The notes below the pieces were generated by a model, which made no database searches, was not told the DNA's origin, and worked only from the letters and a program-made list of their open reading frames with translations. A DNA stretch of 64,000 nucleotides, from assembly GCA_015680685.1 (NCBI GenBank), contig MNCI01035248.1:1-64000 (forward strand). Direction: 5' to 3'. The position numbers and the translations under genes were made by a program. Below are positions 56,496 to 64,000 of this stretch, one piece after another. Position 1 is the first letter of the stretch. Each line of letters begins with the position of its first letter. Source of the stretch: Gnetum montanum. Its lineage: Eukaryota > Streptophyta > Gnetopsida > Gnetales > Gnetaceae.

Positions 56496-57433
56496 ATTAG
56501 GTGTTACTCCGAATGGAACCGGCTGGTTGGTGGTTCTAGCCTTACCCTTTAGATGGACTAAATGTAGTATCCCGTGTGAATCAGCAAGGCTTAATCGTAA
56601 GTCTCCGAACACCCCCAAGTTAAAGGTTTAATTACAGCAAGCAGCACTTGTTATGATTTAGAGAGTAAAAAAACTGGATAAAAGGTTATTTTGAAACTTC
56701 TAAAATTGATGCGGTTCCACGGATCCTGTACAGTTTTATTTTCTTTATTTTAATCTATAAAATGAATTCTGAAACTTGTATTATTTGACAGTCAGATAAA
56801 TATCGCAAGTTATGAGCTAGACGTGAATAAAAATTCACATCCAATTTTATATTTTGCATTTAATCTTAAAAAAACGAAATATATATCTTTCCCATAATAA
56901 AAAAATAATGATTTAAAGCGATTTGTTCATCAATTTTACATTAAACTTAATTTTAATATTTTATGAACAGTTTGACAATAAAAATCATAATTTTAATCAT
57001 TAACATCTGCTATCCTTGCAATCCCTCGGAATTTGTATAGTTACGGTTCAGATTCTTTATATTTTCAGTGAAATAATATTACCTACCCATGACCCACGGT
57101 TGCCCAAGAGGACGGCATGACGCTCCTACGCCCTGCATTATCACTCATCCACAAGTGTTGAGACTCGGCTGAATCTCTTAGAATTCAGCTTCAGTGTCAT
57201 TATGTCGTACCAAATAATCCCTCTCACAAGACATAATAGAATTCATTTTCAGTATATCATTGTTTTCATAGTTTTTCAATTCCCCTACCGATCACTGGTG
57301 TAACATTTAATTGTCGGATCAGAACTTTTGCCTTCACAACAAATCTTACTTTTGGAAAGAAATGGTTTTTTGGACTTGTAAATATAAGTCATCTCAATTT
57401 AATCATGATCTTAAACATCTCAACAACTTAATC
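56496..57433. other. More balanced sequence, unrecognised
   Basis: Composition rises toward genic levels (56500-56640, 57060-57320) but no exon can be named. It could include introns or the 3' end of the O-methyltransferase-like gene, which lies on the minus strand just above. Confidence 0.3.
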
Positions 57434-57689
57434 CTCCTCCTGCTTCCGAGAAGGACATGGCCCTCCTGCTGTTTCTGAATATCCTGTTGCAGTTGGCATC
57501 GTCCCAGTCATGAAGCACCAGCTGCCACAGCCCACAACATCAAATCAAACCAGAATCATTAACATCAACAACAACCTCACCCTTCACTTTGAAGGCAAGA
57601 TTTAATGGATGAGCCTGCACCGAACATTCACGAGCACTCACCTTCAGAGGGAATATTGACGAACATGTCCCCGGCCACATGCTCCACCC
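57434..57689 (-). pseudogene. O-methyltransferase (COMT-like) fragment, two exons
   Basis: Plant caffeic-acid-type O-methyltransferases transfer a methyl group from S-adenosylmethionine to phenolic hydroxyls. The first exon, 57689-57642 (acceptor TGTTGCAG, donor GTGAGTG), encodes VEHVAGDMFVNIPSE, the family's GVEHVGGDMF block, which binds the cofactor. The second, about 57537-57434 (acceptor CTGTGGCAG), encodes LVLHDWDDANCNRIFRN with SRRAMSFSEAGG. It carries the HDWDD segment containing the catalytic His and continues to where the family has EGGKV. The link between the blocks is short of the usual residues, a stop follows the Gly-rich end, and neither the N-terminal dimerisation domain nor the C-terminus is seen nearby. 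I judge it a pseudogene piece; a live gene with distant exons in conifer-size introns is less likely. Confidence 0.75.
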
Positions 57690-57692
57690 CTG

Positions 57693-58280
57693 CAACATTC
57701 CACCACGCAGTGGGTTTTTATTGAAAATGGGATTGGATATATTGGTTAGAGATTACATTTTTATGAAAAAATAGACACTTTACAAAGTACACACGTAACA
57801 ACAATGAGGTAACAAAATTTTAAAGAAGTAACGAAGGATGTGATCGATGTCTAAGATGTTTGTTCAAGAGTGGATGTCTAAGATGTTTGTCCAAAACCTT
57901 CATGCTGCGCATTGTAAGATTATATGTCCTGTTGATGGTTGGAATGTTTCTTCCTTCCAGAGGGGTCCGACGATTGTGCAGATCTTTTAGGTTTTATACC
58001 AATTTAACCATAATCTCACCCACCTTTACAACCACATAACCTTGACTTCTTTTATAACTATATAACCCTGACTTCTTTTATAACTACATAACCATGATTT
58101 TATAACAGCATTTGCATTCGCACATGATTATAAGCTAAGCCTCCCGAGTCCAGCTTCATTAAAACAGTTTCTAAAATATTAAAACTTTAAAAAGAACATT
58201 GATGAGAAAATTCAGGTTCTGGTTTGTATTCTGAAACACAAACACGACTCGCAAACGGCCCCGTACCTGAACGAACCCTG
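57693..58280. other. Spacer, possible intron or flank of the OMT fragment
   Basis: No further O-methyltransferase exon was found on the minus strand. The short phrase TAACTATATAACCCTGACTTC is repeated near 58010-58100 with an approximate 30-base period. Confidence 0.4.
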
Positions 58281-58576
58281 TTATACGATTAAATTTCTTG
58301 CAAAATGGTATAAAAATGGCCAATATACCGTTAAGAGGTCATCCTTTTTCGCTACGGCGTTCTTACACACCGACACTTACAAAATTCTCAAACAGTTATG
58401 TCTGAGGACTTCGAACCCTCAATTTGTGTTATACGATTAAATTTCTTGCAAAATGGTATAAAAATGGCCAATATACCGTTAAGAGGTCATCCTTTTTCGC
58501 TACGGCGTTCTTACACACCGACACTTACAAAATTCTCAAACAGAGCTTTTATGTCCGAGGACTTCAGGACTATATT
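58281..58576. repeat. Tandem duplication, 148-base period
   Basis: TTATACGATTAAATTTCTTG and the following 90 or so bases, through CTTACAAAATTCTCAAACAG, occur from 58281 and again from 58429, essentially without differences. The downstream phrases (TTATGTCTGAGGACTTC and TTATGTCCGAGGACTTC) differ slightly. The near identity implies a recent duplication or an assembly effect, although no N is present here. Confidence 0.9.
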
Positions 58577-58658
58577 AGATATATTAGATAGACATTACGT
58601 TATATTTCTATCATCAAAGTTAAATATTATTTTGTATAATCTAAGTATCATTTAAACT

Positions 58659-59062
58659 ATTATTCCTAGTTGCTTGCACCAATATTATATTAAATATAAA
58701 TAAAAAAACTGCAGGAAATAAAAAAAGACAGTTACTTTGGAAACTTTCAAGGTGAAAAATCCTAGCAAAGAATGGGCTCTTGGATCGTTAGCAGCATAGA
58801 TTCAGAAGATTAAAGCCCACGAAGAATTTACAAAGGAAGGGAGATGATTCTAAAGTTTGTGCTTTGAAAATGTGGTGCATTGGATGCTCTTTTTGAGTTC
58901 ATTATATAGTGTCACAAAACCCAAAATTAAAAAAGGGATAAGGTAGTTTATTTTTGTGGGGATAGGTATGGAACCAAATATAACATAGACATGAATAAAA
59001 ATATAAGGCAGGGTAGAAATATTGAAGAAAATTAAGGCAAATTTGCCTTCATCCACTTCACA
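58659..59062 (-). repeat. 3' LTR of the copia derivative
   Basis: It aligns with the upper copy at 60422 onward, for example AGGGATAAGGTAGTTTATTT, TTTGTGGGGATAGGTATG and TTTACAAAGGAAGGGAGATG. Upstream of it on the minus strand stands the purine-rich AAAAAGGAGAATTG. Confidence 0.8.
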
Positions 59063-59109
59063 ATTCTCCTTTTTGAAGGTAAAGTTGCTTTGAAGAACAA
59101 TCCAAACCA

Positions 59110-59530
59110 TTTTTAGGAAATCAGGTCAGAAGAAGACCAAATGTTGATTGGCCCCAGAGAAACTTTTTAGTAGAAGTTGACTTGGTGAATACATCTATAG
59201 GATTTGCTTCAGTTGAAATTTTATATAAAAGAATCTTTTGGTGTTTAATTTCCTTTCGTATATAGTGATACTATATTTCAATGTGCTTCGTTTAAGCATA
59301 TAAGGTTGGATCCTTGGGTATGCTAATGGCACTTTGACTAACATAGCCAATATTAATCGAAGTCTTGAGTGATGCCAAGTTCAACTATTAGCCTTTGCAA
59401 CCATATAGCATCTCTGCATGCCAAGTTAGCAACAACATATTCAGCTTCAATGGTAGATTAAGCAACACAAGATTATGTTTTAGTTTCCCAGAAACAACAC
59501 CACCAAAAAGATTAAACACATATCCACTAG
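59110..59530 (-). pseudogene. Copia RNase H remnant
   Basis: The minus strand reads STIEAEYVVANLACRDAIWL followed by QRLIVELGI (motif at 59455-59380), the hallmark STTEAEYIA..A..E..WL block of Ty1/copia RNase H. Degraded counterparts of SQSAI, NP.YH.RTKHI, HF.RE and AD..TK follow to about 59110. Stops are frequent after the first block. Confidence 0.85.
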
Positions 59531-59745
59531 TAGATTTCCTACTAGCTTAGTTATATATTTATAATATATATCTATAAATTGGCCGAGATAATCTTATTAG
59601 TTTACAAGTAAAAGGTTCTTTCAGTAAAAAATTTCATAACTTTTGGACGAAGAACAAGATTTAAAAACCCAAATTTTCATACCTTCTGGACGAACAACAA
59701 GAGTTCTATAGCTTATTTTTCCTAATGATGGGTTTTCTTAAAAAA

Positions 59746-59855
59746 AAATCTATCAATTAGTGTATGCTCCCACCCTCGGCCAAATTTGTTGAGATTGTTG
59801 AGAGTGAGAGCATAAATTCGGCCGAGAGTGAGAGCATACACTAATTGATGGATTT
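59746..59855. repeat. Perfectly spaced hairpin, 42-bp arms
   Basis: Arm 59746-59787 is the reverse complement of 59814-59855 with four mismatches (38 of 42), leaving a 26-base loop. A GAGAGTGAGAGCATA phrase occurs once in the loop and once in the right arm. The structure sits where the copia element lost its middle, and a lone N follows at 59856. It could be a foldback insertion, a filler made during break repair, or an assembly effect. Confidence 0.8.
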
Positions 59856-59856
59856 N

Positions 59857-60355
59857 ATGGTAGATGTATTACTTACATCCATCACAAATGTCTCCCATAA
59901 ATTTGGAAATGTGTTGAGAAGTGTGATGCATTGATCTTCCTCATTCATTTTCACCTTCATAGATTGCAACTAATGGACTAGTGTATTAAATACATTCAAG
60001 TGTTCTATAATGGCAGTACCTTCAACCATTTTATAATCATACAATTGTTTAATCAACAATAACTTATTGGTTAGGGACTTTGTTTGATACAGAGTTTGCA
60101 ATTTATCCCATAAATTTTTAGCAGAAGAAACATTGGAAACATTAAGGAATATTGAATCTAAAAACACAAATAAATTATACTTATTACCTTAGGTTTAACA
60201 TTTTCCACTCTTCATTAGACATCTTATTTTTCTTCACTCCAAAAATTGCACTATGTTGATCCTTTTCAACAAGGAGAGCCTACATCTTGATCTTTCATAA
60301 TTCATAGTTGTACCCATTAAAATTTTTAATTTTAATTTTGGACATAGAGTTGGTC
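59857..60355 (-). pseudogene. Copia gag, N-terminal part, broken
   Basis: On the minus strand it begins near 60355 with MTNSMSKIKIKNFNGYNYEL, the N-terminal copia gag start (KFNG.NY..W). The UBN2-type gag domain follows at 60167-59970: AKNLWDKLQTLYQTKSLTNK, then LLLIKQLYDYKMVEGTAIIE and HLNVFNTLVH. A short continuation, KMNEEDQCITLLNTFPN, reaches about 59880, where the family reads EED.ALMLLCSLP. The frame is cut there by the deletion. Confidence 0.85.
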
Positions 60356-60407
60356 ATGATTTTTTCCTACAATTACTTGACAAAATAATAGTGGTGCATG
60401 GAACTTG

Positions 60408-60419
60408 GCTTTGATACCA
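60408..60419 (-). promoter_or_regulatory. Primer-binding site, initiator Met tRNA type
   Basis: The minus strand reads TGGTATCAAAGC, one change from the standard TGGTATCAGAGC, two to three bases after the end of the 5' LTR. Confidence 0.75.
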
Positions 60420-60421
60420 AT

Positions 60422-60864
60422 TGTTATTCCTAGTTATTTACACTAATATTATATTAAATTTAAATAAAAAAACTACATGAAATAAAAAAAGACAGAGTTA
60501 CCTTGGGAAAACCTTCAAGGTGAAAAACCCTAGCAAAGAATCAACACTTGTACCATTAGTAGCACAACTTCAGAAGATTGAAGCTCAAGGAGAATTTACA
60601 AAGGAAGGGAGATGATTCTCAAGCTTGTGCTTTAAAAATGTGGTGCATTGGATGCTTTGTTTGAGCTCCTTATATATTGTTAGGAAACCAAAAATTGAAA
60701 AGGGGATAAGGTAGTTTATTTTTGTGGGGATAGGTATGAGACCAAATATAACATAGACATGAATAGAAATGTAATAGGGTAGGGCATAAATATCTAAAAA
60801 AATCAAGGTATATTTTCCTTCAAATTTGTCTAGGTACATTTCCATTCAAATAAGACATTGTACA
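60422..60864 (-). repeat. 5' LTR of the copia derivative
   Basis: It ends CTAGGAATAACA on the minus strand next to the primer-binding site. The outer border is uncertain: TGTACAATGTC (ending 60864) is the best TG start, but homology with the 3' LTR fades from about 60800. Confidence 0.7.
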
Positions 60865-60959
60865 ATTGACTTAGATCTACACTATGGGCACTCACTAACT
60901 ATTCTCTACTACTACAAAATCAAACTACAAGATCTCGGCTGCTCTATTGACAAAAAGAT

Positions 60960-61230
60960 GCAAATTACATGGTGAGAGCATGTATATTTATATTCAAAAA
61001 CAAATGCTACATTGATGGATACTTGTTGATGTACAAAATATTACATCGATAGGATCACATTAACATGTAAATGTCTATATGGCTATGTTAAGGTAGCTAC
61101 ATTGTTGCAATTATGTTGAGGTAGTTGCATCAACATGGCCATTGCTACATTGAGGTAACTATGTCAACACGGCTACATCAATGTGGCTATGTTGATGTAA
61201 TCCTGTTGACGCATCCAACTGATGCTTCAT
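60960..61230. repeat. Degenerate GCTATGTTGAGGTAGCTACA repeats
   Basis: About eight loosely conserved units of roughly 20 to 25 bases built from GGCTATGTTGA, GGTAGCTACATTG and their variants. Confidence 0.7.
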
Positions 61231-64000
61231 CATACCTCCATGATTGAGTAGAAACTTAACCTTGATTTAATAGGATAGGATTGAGCTTTCTTTAAAAAAA
61301 AAATTGGGAAAGTTTGGGATTATTGACTGACACTAACTATTGAGCAACTTTGAGTGTTGCATTACAAAATTTTATCCCAATGGATACATTACAAAATGAC
61401 AAAATGATAAAAATACTATATAGATATTGAAGATTACAAAATTTGCAAAGGTTTTCAAAAATCTATTAAAAATGATTTTTCTTATTACGATTAGTGGTGC
61501 AAGACTTCCAACCTTGATTATTATGTTAATTCTTCTCTAGTTATGTAAAACATTCTTGAAGCATGAACTGAAATTTCTACTTATCGTCCCATTTTTCTAG
61601 CAATAATGAGATGTTTGAGCTACTATCTTGTATGTGCTATGATTTGTCCATCAGAATATCCTCTATTGTCCCTCTCTTTGCTTCATTTTTATGCTTGGCA
61701 AAAAAAAATCTTTCTTAGGCATTTCATTTAGTATCATCTATAGTCAAAAAATGATCATAATTAATTTTGGTAAATTTTCCTTAATAGTTAACCCTTTTTG
61801 GATCCCTTAGTTTGTGTTAAGCATAATGTGATGACAACATACTATGCCCAAGGCAATGAGGCAACTAAAATCATCAAGCTATCTACATTATTTTGATTAA
61901 TTACTATTGGTTACCATAATGTTTGAAAATAGGATGTTAGAAAATTTTCAAAGCAGACATCCCTAGCCCCCATGACTAATAATCATAACTTTAGAAGTGC
62001 ACAAGTTTTCAAATAATGAAAGCCAAATTTCTAGTTCAAAATATGGCTAAGAAGTTTTAAATTTGAAGTATATTAAGATAGAAAAGTAGGAAAAATTAAT
62101 TCAAAGGGATGAGAAGTAGTTCCAAAATTATGCATAAACTTAAAGAAATTGGCAATGATGTTCTGGAAGATGTGAAGGGTAGTTCAAATCCATGACTAAC
62201 AAAAGTTATGCAAGTGGCTCCTCCCCAAAGTAGGCTCCTGCCATAATGCCCTTACATAACCAATTCTATAGATGTCTATGGACACTTGAGGAGTTAAATG
62301 TAGACCATACCTTTGTTCCAAACAACACACAATTACCTTGATTAGGATTTGCACTATACTACACAAAATCAAAAGCCTCATAATCATATGTAGTAGTGAG
62401 GTGAATGAATAAGATGAGAAGGAATTACAAAGATAGGAATGTAAGATACTTAACCATGTCAACAATAGGTTCTTGTGTCAAATGTGATTAAAATGAATAG
62501 AATACATATCCATAAAAGTTTCAAACCAAGTCCATACCATTATCAATGACCTTACATTGATGTATTTTTTCTTGCTGACCATCATGAGTTCACAACCACC
62601 ACAAAGAACAATCATCACTCTAGAAAGAGAAGAAAAGAGAAGAAGGAAGGAAGGACCATAGTTAGAGGGGAGCCTTCAGGCATGGGTAACATGTCTTTCC
62701 AATCCCATAACCAATGCTTATAGTCAGTTATTGTGTCTAAGGGGTGTGCTTTGAATTTTCATTTTTATGTTGTTTTTTTGGATTTTATATTTTCATAATT
62801 TTGAATGGGAACCAAAACGTGAAAAGACTTTTAGGTTCCTATTATTGATCGACATTGAACTGATGATACATTACATGAGGAGTCATAAATCACACAAACG
62901 AAGTCAAGAAGAAAACCCAACAAATCCCCTTGAGGTCACACCCTTATCATTGCTTATTCTTTCTTCAAGGTACAATGATCATTGATTGATTTTACTTCCA
63001 TGAAACAAAAACCAAATTTCTTTCATGATAAAAGACCTTTTTATTTAGAGAATTGGAAGGATGGATGAGATGGTCTCAATGCTTTACACAATAAGTTACC
63101 TAATCATCTTGATATCGTAGTACAAAAATCCAACATATAACGCTGACTTTTGCATCATGACTTGGCAATATTATTAACAAAAACATAAAAATACATTCAT
63201 AAAAAATAAAGAAAATGACTCAAGAAAAGAGAAAAATATAAAGAAAAGAAAAATATTAAAAAATAAAAAACATATGAAGAATCAAAAAAATTTGGAAGAA
63301 ATAGGAAAATGATAAAAAATTGTGAAACAAAAAAATGTGAAAAGAACTTATTATTTCTTGACTTAGGATGGGGCATCATCCCTATGACTAAGCATAAAGG
63401 TGGGACAAGATTTGATAAGTGGATTGGTTAGTTCCATGCATCTTGTAAATAGTTTTGTACTCTTATTTTTGAGCCATTGGGTGTCTTCTAGTTTAGTGGC
63501 TATTGAGTAGACTTGTTGTCACTCACAAACTTGTTCCATTACTTTGTTGTGGATTGGTATAGGGGTTTGTTTTTAGCATTCTAAAAGGTTAGTCCACAAC
63601 TCCATACTTCTTTTTCAATAGTAATTCATGGAGGTTTCTATGTTTCCACAGTGATAGGTTTATCTTTTATGTCTTATGTTGGAGTGATGATGGTTGTTGG
63701 TTTTTGCATATGATTAGGAGATATTATTTTGAAGAGAAAGGGTGTTGCACAGAATTCGCCTTATGTAGGTTTTGATGTGCTATTAGGTCAACAATTTTTG
63801 TGCTCACATGTTGGAATCAACATAAAGAAAGGATGTTTCTAAGGTTGTGGTGGAGATCTACTAGCTGTATAATTTTTGTTTATGTTCATAACACAAGTAG
63901 CATTTTTCTATTGATGTTGTGGTGCCAAAACTTCATGTGTTGTTGATGGTGACATATGATGAAGGAAAGTATGAGAATATTAAGGATATGAGGAAGGATG
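61231..64000. other. AT-rich sequence, no gene recognised
   Basis: Short open frames only (for example 62767-62985 plus and 62196-62465 minus), none with a family motif. An A-rich tract at 63185-63340 yields a Phe-rich low-complexity frame on the minus strand. The last 500 bases are somewhat less AT-rich and might be the edge of another decayed element extending past the window. Confidence 0.5.

Larger units (their letters stand above)
58659..60864 (-). mobile_element. Ty1/copia deletion derivative
   Basis: A minus-strand element with LTRs at about 60422-60864 (5') and 58659-59062 (3') and a Met-tRNA primer-binding site beside the 5' LTR. It keeps the start of gag (about 60355-59857) and the end of RNase H (about 59530-59110). 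Everything between, namely most of gag-pol including integrase and RT, has been lost. A long hairpin and a single N (59856) lie at the junction. A target duplication was not identified. Confidence 0.8.

Noticed and set aside
63197-63379. Phe-rich minus-strand open frame
   Set aside because: It is the complement of an A-rich tract, so low-complexity sequence only.
1-64000. CRISPR arrays, bacterial operons, riboswitches, rRNA or organelle genes
   Set aside because: None seen. Tandem repeats here have degenerate units without regular unique spacers, and all coding remnants are of plant retroelement, DNA transposon or plant enzyme type.

Overview
This is a gene-poor, AT-rich stretch of a very large plant nuclear genome. 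It is built almost entirely from old, broken and nested retrotransposons. The mixture fits a conifer or other gymnosperm best: chromovirus-like and giant Tat/Ogre-like Ty3/gypsy elements, a Ty1/copia remnant, L1-like and RTE-like LINEs, a hAT remnant and a plant O-methyltransferase fragment, all heavily mutated but structurally still readable. The gymnosperm assignment is inference; nothing here fixes the species. Isolated single N bases occur at 2103, 4845, 25092, 44781 and 59856, and at least two are flanked by exact duplications that look like assembly joins.

Layout. 1-2300: AT-rich, with one degenerate repeat. 2317-7210: two LINEs on the minus strand, an RTE-like 3' fragment and an almost complete L1-like element (ORF1 with zinc knuckle; ORF2 with endonuclease and reverse transcriptase). 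8005-10640: a decayed Ty3/gypsy pol on the plus strand. 11130-18526: a minus-strand LTR pair with primer-binding site and polypurine tract but no recognisable coding inside. 19900-20830: hAT-like transposase remains. 21215-21460: a tRNA-derived SINE-like repeat. 21600-26420: a less AT-rich, possibly genic tract with unrecognised exon-like pieces and a 60-bp minisatellite.

26815-48764 is the centrepiece: one 21.9-kb Tat/Ogre-like LTR retrotransposon bounded by LTRs of 1.5 and 1.8 kb and a perfect 5-bp target duplication (ACAAG). Its gag, protease, RT and RNase H lie on the plus strand. A second element of the same broad gag lineage (39877-44740, target duplication ATGCA) is inserted inside the RNase H. 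Between protease and RT lies about 6 kb holding a minus-strand, multi-exon, intron-containing gene with its own TATA box and an acidic C-terminus. A second antisense coding block lies next to the 3' LTR. No integrase was found. The antisense genes and the self-complementary TAGCATAGC-type repeats shared by LTRs and introns are the most unusual content of the window.

50303-55393: a minus-strand Ty3/gypsy deletion derivative keeping gag and protease only. 57434-57689: two exons of an O-methyltransferase pseudogene. 58659-60864: a minus-strand Ty1/copia deletion derivative with the start of gag, the end of RNase H and a 42-bp-arm hairpin at the deletion point. 60865-64000: AT-rich sequence without recognisable genes.

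No intact, confidently functional host gene is visible. Exon and LTR borders were read by eye, so they are approximate by a few bases unless a target duplication or splice signal is described.
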